64,000 nucleotides of DNA from Propionibacteriaceae bacterium (GTDB taxonomy: Bacteria > Actinomycetota > Actinomycetes > Propionibacteriales > Propionibacteriaceae), in NCBI GenBank assembly GCA_031271975.1, contig JAISUR010000004.1, positions 62,001 to 126,000 on the forward strand. The letters run 5' to 3'. Below are positions 25,981-33,867 of this stretch, piece by piece (the stretch's first letter is position 1; every line of letters begins with the position of its first letter). The position numbers were made by a program, and so were the translations under genes. The notes under the pieces are model-generated. The model saw only the letters and a list, made by a program, of their open reading frames with translations. It made no database searches and was not told where the DNA came from.

Positions 25981-26655
25981 TTGCCACACGAACTGATCAT
26001 CTTCGACCTGGACGGGACCTTGGCTGACACCGTCCCAGGCATTGCGCACGCCGCGGCGACGGTGCTGGAAGAGTTGGGGCTGCCCGCTCCGGACCCGGCC
26101 GCCGTAAGAGCTGGCATTGGTGGCGGCGCGCGCAATCTGATGACCAGTTTGCTCGGCGCTGCGCATGCGTCTCGGCTGGACGAGGCGCTGGCGAAGTTTT
26201 CCGCCTATTACAACGCGCACGCCGAACTCCACACCGAGCTGTACCCCGGGGTGCAAGAGTTCCTTGGCACCTTGCATCCCGGGGTGCGCTTGGCGGTGGC
26301 CACCGCCAAGACCCGCCCGGGCACCATGCGGATCTTCGAGCACGCCGGCATCGCAGGGTGCTTCGACGCCATCGTCACGATGACCGAGATGCGGGCGCCA
26401 AAGCCCGATCCGGGATGTGTCCGGGACATCCTCGAACTGTTGGAGGTCCCAGCGGGCAAGGCGCTTTATGTCGGCGACACCATGACGGACGTGCTCACCG
26501 CGGAGAACGCCGGAGTCGACTACGCCATCGTCAGCTACGGCTACGGCGCTGAACAAGTTCGCAGGCTTCGCCCCGAAGCCCGCTTTATTGACGATTTCGG
26601 GCAACTGATTGCCCATTCCCCACAACACGAATCCGCCAACGGCGACGGATCATGA
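25981..26655 (+). CDS. HAD-family phosphatase (phosphoglycolate phosphatase-like)
   Basis: A 224-residue HAD hydrolase with the nucleophile motif FDLDGTLADT at the N-terminus and the C-terminal VGDTMTDVLTAENAG metal motif, plus a helical cap. It removes phosphate from a small sugar phosphate; in this cluster it could recycle a dead-end product. The start is TTG 25981 with GGAAGGA 6-7 bases upstream; no nearer ATG fits the motif. The FGGY kinase gene begins 16 nt after its stop. Confidence 0.85.
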   Translation: MPHELIIFDLDGTLADTVPGIAHAAATVLEELGLPAPDPAAVRAGIGGGARNLMTSLLGAAHASRLDEALAKFSAYYNAHAELHTELYPGVQEFLGTLHPGVRLAVATAKTRPGTMRIFEHAGIAGCFDAIVTMTEMRAPKPDPGCVRDILELLEVPAGKALYVGDTMTDVLTAENAGVDYAIVSYGYGAEQVRRLRPEARFIDDFGQLIAHSPQHESANGDGS

Positions 26656-26671
26656 AAGGAAAACAACCAAA

Positions 26672-28225
26672 ATGAGTGAATATGTTGTCGGCATTGATGT
26701 CGGCACGACTGGTTCCAAGGCGATGGTCTTCGACCTCACCGGAAACATAGTTGGCAAGGGCTATCGCGAATACAAGCTGAACGAGCCGCAGCCCAACTGG
26801 GTTGAGGTGGGCGCGCAGTTCATCCTGGACATCACGTTCGAGGCTGTCAAGGACGCCGTCGCGGATTCCTCAGTGGATCCGGCGGCGATCAAAGCGGCCG
26901 CGTTCTCGGTCAACCGTTCCAGCTTCTGCCTGGTCGACGAGCAGTTGGACGTCATCGACGACAAGATGATCGTCTGGCTCGATTCGCGCGCGGAGTCGGT
27001 CATGGAAGAGATGAACGCGAAGATCTCCGCGGAGCGCCGCAACGAGATCACCGGCATGCCCGGCTACAACATCTTCGCCGCGGCGAAGTACTACTGGGTC
27101 AAGAAGAACGAACCCGAGACGTATGCGAAGACCAAGTACTTCGCATCCGTGGACTCGCTGGTGCTGCACGGCTTCGGTTCGGACGAGTTCGTCGCCGAGA
27201 CGTCGAACGCTTCGGTGACCGGCCTGCTGGACGTGCGCACGTTGGATTGGAGCGACGAGCTGTGCACGGCGCTCGACTTCGACAAGGCGAAGTTCCCCAA
27301 GCTGGTGGCTCCCGGCTCGGTCGTCGGCACCGTCAAGGAAGACGTCGCCGCGAAGACCGGCTTGGCGGTCGGCACGAAGATCGTGGCGGGCTCTGGCGAC
27401 CAGCAGTTGGCGGCCATGGGCGCGGGCGTGATCGCGGACGGCGCCGCCTCGCTGACCATCGGCACGTTCGGCCTGCTCGCGGTAGGCCTCGCCAAGCCTG
27501 ATTTCTCCGCGCTGACCGGCATGATGATCCCGTCTTCGCCGGTGTTGGGCGTCTTCGAGGTGGAAGGCCCGCAGGTGTCCGGCGCGACATGCTACCGCTG
27601 GGCGCGCGACACCTTCTGCGCCGCCGAGGTGGCCGAGGGCGAGGCCAGCGGCGTCGACCCGTATGTGCTGATGGAGCAGAACTACATCGAGAAGTCCGTT
27701 CCCGGCTCCAACGGCGTCATCTTCTACTCGGCGCTGTTCGGCTCGGGCTACCCGACGTGGGACACGAACGCCACGGGCATGTTCTTGGGCCTGCGCAACA
27801 CGCATACCAAGGCGGACATGATCCGCTCCGTCATGGAGGGCATCACCATCGAGGCGCGGCACATCCTGGACTCGATGCTGTCGGCAGGCGTGCAGATGGA
27901 AGACGTCATCACGCTGACCGGCGGCGCGTCGAAGTCGCCAGGCTGGTGCCAGATCGTCGCCGACGTGTTCGGCATCAAGATCCGCACCCTGGACGTGCCC
28001 GACGCCGCCGTGCTGGGCGCGGCCGGCCTGGCCGCCGTGGGCGCGGGGCTGTTCGAGAACGTCGCCGAAGTCGTCGCCAAGATGGTCCGCTTCGACAAGG
28101 TCTACGAGCCGATCGAAGAAAACGTGGCGATCTACAACAAGACGTTCGAGGCCTACAAGGCGGCCTACTACGGCTTGAAGGAAAAGGACGTTTTCGCTGC
28201 CCTGGCAGGCCTGCGCGGCGAGTAA
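26672..28225 (+). CDS. FGGY-family carbohydrate kinase (xylulose/LsrK-like)
   Basis: A 517-residue sugar kinase of two ASKHA domains. The phosphate-1 loop is GIDVGTTGSKAMVFD (residues 6-20). IVWLDSRA, SNASVTGLLD and SGDQQLAAMGAGV mark substrate and phosphate sites; LTGGASKSPGWCQIVADV is the adenosine loop. RDTFCAAE near residue 310 resembles the same position of LsrK, the autoinducer-2 kinase, but ribulose-, xylulose- and apulose-type kinases share this fold. ATG 26672 follows GAAAGGA. It phosphorylates the pathway's ketose, substrate unknown. Confidence 0.9.
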   Translation: MSEYVVGIDVGTTGSKAMVFDLTGNIVGKGYREYKLNEPQPNWVEVGAQFILDITFEAVKDAVADSSVDPAAIKAAAFSVNRSSFCLVDEQLDVIDDKMIVWLDSRAESVMEEMNAKISAERRNEITGMPGYNIFAAAKYYWVKKNEPETYAKTKYFASVDSLVLHGFGSDEFVAETSNASVTGLLDVRTLDWSDELCTALDFDKAKFPKLVAPGSVVGTVKEDVAAKTGLAVGTKIVAGSGDQQLAAMGAGVIADGAASLTIGTFGLLAVGLAKPDFSALTGMMIPSSPVLGVFEVEGPQVSGATCYRWARDTFCAAEVAEGEASGVDPYVLMEQNYIEKSVPGSNGVIFYSALFGSGYPTWDTNATGMFLGLRNTHTKADMIRSVMEGITIEARHILDSMLSAGVQMEDVITLTGGASKSPGWCQIVADVFGIKIRTLDVPDAAVLGAAGLAAVGAGLFENVAEVVAKMVRFDKVYEPIEENVAIYNKTFEAYKAAYYGLKEKDVFAALAGLRGE

Positions 28226-28234
28226 CCACCCTTC

Positions 28235-28275
28235 GTCATTCCGGACTCGATCCGGAATCTCCGCACGAAGTGCGG
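28235..28275. repeat. Palindromic-element variant with two hairpins
   Basis: ATTCCGG-N7-CCGGAAT inside GTC...CT (28235-28260) and then CCGCAC-gaa-GTGCGG (28261-28275). It lies between the kinase stop and the next ribosome binding site, so the transcript would carry two hairpins there. The element fragment at 13277 is closest to this copy. Confidence 0.75.
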
Positions 28276-28294
28276 CCACAAGAAAGGAAAGACA

Positions 28295-29248
28295 ATGAGA
28301 TACGCACCATTCGGACGCACCGGCATGAACCTCTCCAAGGTCGCCATCGGCACTTGGGGCATCGGCGGCGCGGGCTGGGGTGGCCAAGACGAAGAGGATT
28401 CGGCCGCCGCCATCCACGCGATGCTGGACGCAGGAGTGAACTTCATCGACACGGCGCCGATCTACGGCTACGGCGTGGCCGAAGAAGTAATCGGGCGGGC
28501 GTTGGCCGGCTACGACCGTTCCAAGCTCGCCATCGCCACCAAGTTCGGCGTCACCTGGCCGCAGGGCCCGGAATCGGGCGTCCTGGTCCAGAACGGCTCC
28601 AAGGACAACATCATGCGCGAGTTGGACCTGTCGCTGAAATCGCTGCAGACGGACTACCTCGACATCTACATGCAGCATTGGCCCGACGTGGACACCAAAG
28701 CTCCGGCTTCGGAGACGTTCGGCACGCTGCAGTCGTTGAAGGAGCAGGGCGTCATCCGCCACGTCGGCGTGTCCAACTCGACGCCGGAGCTGATCGCCGC
28801 CGCGAACGAGTACACCGATGTCGAGGTGCTGCAGGTGCAGCATTCCATGTTGGAGCGCTCGAACGAAGAGCTGATGGCTTGGGCCCAAGATCAGGACATC
28901 GCCGTCATGGCGTGGGCGCCGCTGGCCGCGGGCATGTTGACCGGCAAGTACCGCAGCATCCCGACGTTCGGCGCTGACGACTGGCGCGTGCTGTTCTATC
29001 CGTTCTTCGTCGAGCCGGCGTTCTCGAAGGCGCAGCAATTGCTGAAGACCCTGGACGAGATCGCAGCGGCGCATGCCGCCCCGGTGAGCGCGGTCGCAAT
29101 CAACTGGAGCGCCCAGAGCCCGCTGGTGTCGGCCGCCCTGCTGGGTGTCCGCAACGCCGCCCAAGGGCAAGAGAACGCAGCCGCCCTCGACTGGGAGCTG
29201 TCGGCTGAAGAACTGTCCGTGATCGACTCCGCCATCGCGGAGCTGTGA
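28295..29248 (+). CDS. Aldo/keto reductase (YajO/Tas-like)
   Basis: A 317-residue NAD(P)H-dependent reductase. The tetrad is visible: FIDTAPIYGYGVAEE (Asp, Tyr), IATKFG (Lys) and IYMQHWPD (His). The C-terminal LLGVRNAAQGQENAAAL binds coenzyme. It belongs to the long-loop branch that acts on sugars and small aldehydes. AGAAAGGAAAG lies upstream of ATG 28295. In the cluster it could reduce an aldose or triose intermediate. Confidence 0.9.
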   Translation: MRYAPFGRTGMNLSKVAIGTWGIGGAGWGGQDEEDSAAAIHAMLDAGVNFIDTAPIYGYGVAEEVIGRALAGYDRSKLAIATKFGVTWPQGPESGVLVQNGSKDNIMRELDLSLKSLQTDYLDIYMQHWPDVDTKAPASETFGTLQSLKEQGVIRHVGVSNSTPELIAAANEYTDVEVLQVQHSMLERSNEELMAWAQDQDIAVMAWAPLAAGMLTGKYRSIPTFGADDWRVLFYPFFVEPAFSKAQQLLKTLDEIAAAHAAPVSAVAINWSAQSPLVSAALLGVRNAAQGQENAAALDWELSAEELSVIDSAIAEL

Positions 29249-29256
29249 CCGGCGCG

Positions 29257-29287
29257 GGGACGGTCCGCGCGGGCAGCGGACCGTCCC
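29257..29287 (+). promoter_or_regulatory. Intercistronic hairpin before gldA
   Basis: GGGACGGTCCGC, a 7 nt loop, then GCGGACCGTCCC form a perfect 12 bp stem in the 71 bp gap between the aldo/keto reductase and the dehydrogenase gene. There is no T-run, so it is more likely to stabilise or process the mRNA than to end it. Confidence 0.55.
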
Positions 29288-29319
29288 TACCCACCCCAAC
29301 AAGAAACAAGGAGCGAAGA

Positions 29320-30423
29320 ATGAAAAAGGCAATTCTGTTGCCCCGCAAGTTCATCCAGGGCCGCGGCGTCATCAGCGAAGTGGGCGAATACGCCGCCATG
29401 CTGGGAAAGAAGGCCGTGATCCTGTGGGGAAAGCGGGCCAAGGCGGCTTCCGGCGAGGCCGTGTTGAAGTCGTTGGCTGACGCCGGTGTCGCCGCCGCGG
29501 AGTTGGAGTTCTGCGGCGAGACGACGAAGGCCGAGGCGGAGCGCGTCGCTCAGGCGGCGCAGGACGCGGATCTGGTGATCGGCATCGGCGGCGGCAAGTG
29601 CATCGACGCCGCGAAGGGTGGCGCGATCTACGCGAAACTGCCGCACATCATCGTGCCGACGGTGGCCTCCAACGACGCCCCCACGTCTGCGTGCACCGTG
29701 TGGTACGACGACGACGGCGTGTGCACTGGGTTTGACATGTGGCCGGCGAACCCGGACTACATCTTGGTGGACACGGACATCATCGTGGCCGCGCCGGTCA
29801 GGTTGTTCGTGGCGGGCATCGGCGACGCGATTGCCACCTGGTATGAGGCGGATCTCAACGACCAGTCCCGCGCGGTGACGTGCTCAGGCGGCACCGCGAC
29901 CCTGACTGCGCTCGCGATGGCGAAACTGTGTCGCGACACGATCTTCGAATATGGCTTGAAGGCTATCGCCGACGTCTCCGCGCACGTCGTCACCCCGGCC
30001 GTCGACAAGGTGGTCGAGGCCACCACGCTGTTGTCCGGCGTGGGCTGGGAATCCGGTGGCCTGGCGACCGCGCACGCGTTGGCGAACGCTTTCCCGGCGC
30101 TTCCGGAGACACACGGCTTCTACCACGGCGAGAAGGTCGCCTTCGGTTTGGTGGCACAGCTCTGCCTCGACGACGCCATCGACCCGGAGTTGGCCGAGGC
30201 GACGGTGGCGTTCTTGGTGCAGGCGGGCCTGCCGGTCTGTTTTGCCGACTTGAACATCGCCGGCGTATCTGAGGAGCGGTTGCGCGCGTTCGCGGCGGAC
30301 ACGGCCGGCGAGGGGTCGTTTGTCCACAATCATCCGCGTGTCGTCACCGGTGGGGACCTGTATGACGCGCTGGTGTCCGCGGACGTTTTCGGGCGCCGGG
30401 TCAAAGCTGAATCCGGAGCCTAG
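29320..30423 (+). CDS. Glycerol dehydrogenase-like iron/zinc alcohol dehydrogenase
   Basis: A 367-residue GldA-like enzyme: NAD-binding GIGGGKCIDAAKG, TVASNDAPTSACTVWYDDDG, and the metal ligands Asp in AGIGDAIATWYEAD, His in ATAHALANAF and His in HGFYHGEKVAFG. It would oxidise glycerol or a related polyol to dihydroxyacetone or a ketose, which the DhaL-DhaK pair encoded next could phosphorylate. ATG 29320 has AAGGAGCG upstream. Length is normal. Confidence 0.92.
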   Translation: MKKAILLPRKFIQGRGVISEVGEYAAMLGKKAVILWGKRAKAASGEAVLKSLADAGVAAAELEFCGETTKAEAERVAQAAQDADLVIGIGGGKCIDAAKGGAIYAKLPHIIVPTVASNDAPTSACTVWYDDDGVCTGFDMWPANPDYILVDTDIIVAAPVRLFVAGIGDAIATWYEADLNDQSRAVTCSGGTATLTALAMAKLCRDTIFEYGLKAIADVSAHVVTPAVDKVVEATTLLSGVGWESGGLATAHALANAFPALPETHGFYHGEKVAFGLVAQLCLDDAIDPELAEATVAFLVQAGLPVCFADLNIAGVSEERLRAFAADTAGEGSFVHNHPRVVTGGDLYDALVSADVFGRRVKAESGA

Positions 30424-30436
30424 CGGCAGCGGTGTG

Positions 30437-30550
30437 GTTACATTTGTAACTCCCTTTCTGGAAGACCGAAATCGTTGACAATTACGCGGTTGACAAACTA
30501 CGCTTCCAGAAAGGGAGTCACACTTAACCAACGGCGGTTACAAATGTTAC
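30437..30550. promoter_or_regulatory. Symmetrical regulatory region in front of dhaL
   Basis: GTTACA-TT-TGTAAC (30437-30450) lies at one end and GTTACA-AA-TGTTAC (30537-30550, over the dhaL start) at the other. Inside them is a 14 bp inverted repeat: ACTCCCTTTCTGGA at 30449-30462 and TCCAGAAAGGGAGT at 30505-30518. In the centre GTTGACAA occurs twice, 15 bp apart (30474-30481, 30489-30496), each containing a consensus -35 TTGACA. This looks like a repressor-controlled internal promoter, perhaps bound at both ends with looping. The regulator could be the GntR or SorC protein. Confidence 0.6.
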
Positions 30551-31167
30551 TCGACAAGAATGCCCTCAGCGCCATGCTACGTGAGGTAGCAGGGATATGG
30601 CTGGACAATGTCGGCTCGTTCAACGAGATTGATTCGCGCTTCGGCGACGGCGACCACGGCGTCACGATCGGCAAGATCGCAGGCCGGGTCAACGACGCAC
30701 TCGACGGCTGGGACGACCAGAGCTTGAAGGATTTCTTCCATGCCCTGTCGTCGTCCATCATGGCCGTAGGCGGGGGGAGCGCCGGTCCACTGTACGGAAT
30801 GGTGTTCGAAGGGTTTTCTGAGGGAATCGATCCCAGCGCCAGCAGCATCGACGCTGCGGGACTGAAGGCCATGTTCACGGCCTGTCGCGATGCGATGGGT
30901 TTGCTGACCAAGGCCAAGGTCGGCGACAAGACCATGATGGACGCTCTGCTGCCCGCGATTGCCGCGGCTGAAGAGTGTGGGGGCGACGTGCCGGAAATCC
31001 TGGCCGCCGCAGCCGCTGCCGCCGCTGAGGGCGCGCAAGCAACCACCCAGATGGTCTCGAAATTCGGGCGTGCGCGCAGCTACGGCGAACAAACGCTGGG
31101 CACGCCCGATGCGGGCGCCTTGAGCACCGCATTGCTTTTTCAGGGATTCAGCCAGGCTGTGGCCTGA
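30544..31167 (+). CDS. dhaL: Dihydroxyacetone kinase subunit DhaL
   Basis: A 207-residue nucleotide-binding subunit. It has the Mg-ADP motif SRFGDGDHGVTIGK, GGGSAGPLYGMV, VGDKTMMDALLPA and GRARSYGEQTLGTPDAGA, all family landmarks. With DhaK it phosphorylates dihydroxyacetone or a related ketose such as erythrulose. Stand-alone DhaL normally takes phosphate from a PTS protein, DhaM, which is not seen in this window; direct use of ATP is an alternative. ATG 30544 is preferred because a GGCGG lies upstream and a start at 30475 would lie inside the regulatory repeats. Confidence 0.9.
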   Translation: MLLDKNALSAMLREVAGIWLDNVGSFNEIDSRFGDGDHGVTIGKIAGRVNDALDGWDDQSLKDFFHALSSSIMAVGGGSAGPLYGMVFEGFSEGIDPSASSIDAAGLKAMFTACRDAMGLLTKAKVGDKTMMDALLPAIAAAEECGGDVPEILAAAAAAAAEGAQATTQMVSKFGRARSYGEQTLGTPDAGALSTALLFQGFSQAVA

Positions 31168-31210
31168 CCCTGTGAGATGAATTAACGGCAAAACAAGGAG
31201 GTTTTGGCAC

Positions 31211-32215
31211 ATGAAGATGAAGAAATTCATTAACGATCCTGCAAACTTGACGCCCGAGCTGATGGAGGGCCTTGCGCTTGCGCACGCGGACCTGGTGACA
31301 CTGGGCCCGGACAACATGATGATCAACAACAAGCTGGCCACCGCTGACCGCGTCACCATCGTGACCCAGGGCGGTTCCGGCCACGAGCCCGCGCTGTCCG
31401 GCTTCGTCGGTGAAGGCATGATCGACATCTCGGTGGTCGGCGATGTCTTCGCGGCTCCCGGCCCGCAGGCGTGCGTCGACGCGATCAAGAAGGCCGACAA
31501 GGGCAAAGGCGTCCTGTATGTCGTGCTGAACCACGCGGGCGACATGCTCACCGGCAACCTGACGATGCGCGAGTTGGAGAAGGACCCGGATGTGAAGTGC
31601 ATCAAGGTCGTGACGCAGGAAGACGTTTCCAATGCGCCGCGGTCCAACTCCGACGACCGCCGCGGCCTGGTCGGCTGCATCCCGCTGTACAAGATCGCCG
31701 GCGCCGCGGCAGCCGAGGGCAAGTCCCTCGAAGAGGTCGCCGCGATCGCGCAGCGCTTCGCGGACAACATGGCCACCCTGGCCGTCGCCGTGCGCGGCGC
31801 CACCCATCCGTCGACGGGCATGGCCCTGGCCGACTTGGGCGACGACGACATGGAAATCGGCATGGGGCAGCACGGTGAAGGCGGCGGTGGCCGTCAGCCG
31901 CTGAAGAGCGCCGACGAGACCGCCGACATCATGGTCAATGGCTTGCTCGCCGACCTGGAAATCAAGCCGGGCGAGAAGATCATGCTCATCCTCAACGGCT
32001 CCGGCGCGACGACGCTGATGGAACTCTTCATCATCTACCGCCGCTGCGTGGCGTTCTTGAAGGAGCGCGAAGTCGAGGTCGTCGCGAACTTCGTCGGCGA
32101 GATGCTGACAGTTCAGGAGCAGGCCGGCTTCCAGATGTTCATGGCCCGCATGGACGACGAGCTGTTGAAGTACTGGAAGGCGCCCGCCAACACGCCTTAC
32201 TACAAGCAGGTCTGA
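31211..32215 (+). CDS. dhaK: Dihydroxyacetone kinase subunit DhaK
   Basis: A 334-residue substrate-binding subunit. GGSGHEPALSGFVGEGMID is the dihydroxyacetone loop, and the His that binds substrate covalently is in MGQHGEGGGGR near residue 221. LNGSGATTLMELFI closes the fold. The order dhaL-dhaK is the reverse of the common dhaK-dhaL. AAGGAGG precedes ATG 31211. Product would be dihydroxyacetone phosphate or a four-carbon ketose phosphate, feeding glycolysis. Confidence 0.93.
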   Translation: MKMKKFINDPANLTPELMEGLALAHADLVTLGPDNMMINNKLATADRVTIVTQGGSGHEPALSGFVGEGMIDISVVGDVFAAPGPQACVDAIKKADKGKGVLYVVLNHAGDMLTGNLTMRELEKDPDVKCIKVVTQEDVSNAPRSNSDDRRGLVGCIPLYKIAGAAAAEGKSLEEVAAIAQRFADNMATLAVAVRGATHPSTGMALADLGDDDMEIGMGQHGEGGGGRQPLKSADETADIMVNGLLADLEIKPGEKIMLILNGSGATTLMELFIIYRRCVAFLKEREVEVVANFVGEMLTVQEQAGFQMFMARMDDELLKYWKAPANTPYYKQV

Positions 32216-32231
32216 GATATCCCGCTGAAGA

Positions 32232-32265
32232 TCTCCGCTCCGGTGCACGGGGCCCGGAGCGGAGA
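32232..32265 (+). promoter_or_regulatory. Intercistronic hairpin after dhaK
   Basis: TCTCCGCTCCGG, a 10 nt loop, then CCGGAGCGGAGA form a perfect 12 bp stem in the dhaK-aldolase gap. It is not followed by a T-run. It may protect upstream mRNA or reduce read-through into the aldolase gene. Confidence 0.55.
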
Positions 32266-32291
32266 CTCACCCCATTTCAAGGAGGTATGGC

Positions 32292-33170
32292 ATGGCTGAC
32301 AAAGACGGCAACGTGTCCGCCAAGGACTACGGTGTGGGTGTCGAGCCGCCCGGTGAGGTCTTTCCGATCAAGGGCGCGCAGCATCTGGACTGGGGCGCCC
32401 AGCACCGGCTGGCCCAAATGTTCAACCCGGCCAGCGGCAACACTGTCATGCTGGCCTTCGACCACGGCTACATCATGGGGCCCACTTCCGGGCTGGAGCG
32501 CCTGGACTTGGTGATCCCGCCGCTGGTGGAGCACGTGGACGTCCTCATGGGCACCCGCGGCGCGATGCGCACCTGCATCCCGCCGACTGTCCGCAAGCCG
32601 ATCTGCTTGCGCGGCACCTATGACGCGTCTGTTCTGTTCGAAGACATGTCGGACGGCGGGGGATTGGCCGCCGACATGGTCAACGCCGTCCGGCTGGACG
32701 CCTGCGCTTTCGCGGTGCAGACGTTCGTTGGCGCACCTGGAGAGCGCCGCTCGCTGGAGACGCTGGCCCGCGCCGTCGACGCCGGTTCCACGTATGGGAT
32801 TCCGATCCTGGGAGTGGTGGCCGTCGGCAAGCAGATGGAACGGACGGAGAAGTTCTTCCTGTTGGCGACCAGATTGCTGGCCGAGAACGGCGCCAACGTG
32901 GTGAAGACGTACTACTGCGACGGTTTCGAGCGGGTCACCGCGGCCTGCCCGGTGCCGATCGTGATCGCGGGCGGAAAGAAGCTGCCCGAGGCCGATGCGT
33001 TGACGATGGCATATCGGGCCATCGCCGAGGGGGCGCACGGCGTCGACATGGGCCGCAACATCTTCCAGGCTGACGACCCCGCCGCCATGGCGCAGGCCGT
33101 CGGAAAGGTCGTCCACGATCAATACACAGATAAGCAGGCCTTCGAGTTCTACCAAGACCTGAAGGCCTAA
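32292..33170 (+). CDS. LsrF/DhnA-like class I aldolase or thiolase
   Basis: A 292-residue TIM barrel of the DeoC/LsrF/DhnA group. Landmarks are VMLAFDHGYIMGPTSG near residue 55, the Schiff-base-type Lys in ANVVKTYYCDGF, VIAGGKKLPEADAL and HGVDMGRNIFQ. LsrF itself cleaves phosphorylated autoinducer-2 with CoA. Relatives split sugar bisphosphates or act in aromatic amino-acid precursor routes. Here it follows DhaK and could split or condense a ketose phosphate to give dihydroxyacetone phosphate. AAGGAGG lies upstream of ATG 32292. Confidence 0.85.
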   Translation: MADKDGNVSAKDYGVGVEPPGEVFPIKGAQHLDWGAQHRLAQMFNPASGNTVMLAFDHGYIMGPTSGLERLDLVIPPLVEHVDVLMGTRGAMRTCIPPTVRKPICLRGTYDASVLFEDMSDGGGLAADMVNAVRLDACAFAVQTFVGAPGERRSLETLARAVDAGSTYGIPILGVVAVGKQMERTEKFFLLATRLLAENGANVVKTYYCDGFERVTAACPVPIVIAGGKKLPEADALTMAYRAIAEGAHGVDMGRNIFQADDPAAMAQAVGKVVHDQYTDKQAFEFYQDLKA

Positions 33171-33182
33171 GGGCTTCGAGTT

Positions 33183-33212
33183 CGCCAGGGGTGCAACGGC
33201 GCTCCCCTGGCG
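33183..33212 (+). promoter_or_regulatory. Intercistronic hairpin after the LsrF-like gene
   Basis: CGCCAGGGG, a 12 nt loop, then CCCCTGGCG form a 9 bp stem between the aldolase and the membrane-protein gene, again without a T-run. With the hairpins at 29257 and 32232 it is the third such structure in gaps of this cluster. Confidence 0.5.
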
Positions 33213-33252
33213 GGCTCTGGCACACATCAACCAATTAGAAACGAGGAAAATA

Positions 33253-33837
33253 ATGACCTTTGTGTACAACCTGCTGGCATACGCCATCCCAATCGGCATC
33301 GTGGCCGCATTGGTCCAATGTATCGACCAGTTCTTCGCAGGCAAGAAGACGTTCGCTCCGCTCATCGCGGGCGGCGGCTGGATCTCATTCCAGGCGTGGG
33401 CGCTCTACTTCCTGGCTGGCGCCTTCAACCCAGCCGCTGCGGAGACGCCATTCAACATCGTCGGCACGGTCTGGATCCTGTGCTCTTACGCGATGGGCAT
33501 CATCGCGGCGATCTTGATCTTTGAACTCGCCGGCAAACTGGGCAGTTTCAAGTTCTTCGCCGTCCCGGCCGCACTGGTCGTCATCTGCATTATCGTCATG
33601 CAGCTCCAGTTGACGCAGGCGCCGCTGAACTATGTGCCGGCGCTCTTCGTCGGCGCAGGCGTGTTCTTCGCGATCATGAGCTACATGCCGTCCGTTCCGG
33701 GTGCCTTCCCAGAGGGCGCCTCGAAGTGGACCAACTACGGCAAGGCCGCTGTTGGCGAGCTGGTTTACTGCCTCATCGGCTGCTTGGCCGGTTTCGCGAT
33801 CGTGGCGTTCGCGTCCGTTATCCCCACGAGCCTGTAG
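33253..33837 (+). CDS. Six-helix membrane protein, possibly DUF1097-like
   Basis: A 194-residue hydrophobic protein with six likely membrane helices (about residues 6-24, 35-57, 62-87, 96-114, 120-140 and 158-184). NYVPALFVGAGVFFA resembles a segment of the DUF1097/YcdZ family, but the match is from memory and weak. It is the only membrane protein in the carbohydrate cluster, so it is the sole local candidate for uptake or efflux of the substrate, though it is short for a sugar permease. Oligomeric channel function is possible. GAGG lies upstream of ATG 33253. Confidence 0.7.
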   Translation: MTFVYNLLAYAIPIGIVAALVQCIDQFFAGKKTFAPLIAGGGWISFQAWALYFLAGAFNPAAAETPFNIVGTVWILCSYAMGIIAAILIFELAGKLGSFKFFAVPAALVVICIIVMQLQLTQAPLNYVPALFVGAGVFFAIMSYMPSVPGAFPEGASKWTNYGKAAVGELVYCLIGCLAGFAIVAFASVIPTSL

Positions 33838-33867
33838 CGATTTCAAACCCATCTGAAAGGAAGCCAA

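Noticed and set aside
26870..29332. An 820-codon minus-strand frame opposite the kinase and reductase genes
   Set aside because: It crosses two well-supported plus-strand genes and has no motifs.
30449..30518. Inverted repeats as ends of an insertion sequence
   Set aside because: Only 42 bp lie between the arms, with no transposase. The GTTACA palindromes and TTGACA boxes fit a control region better.
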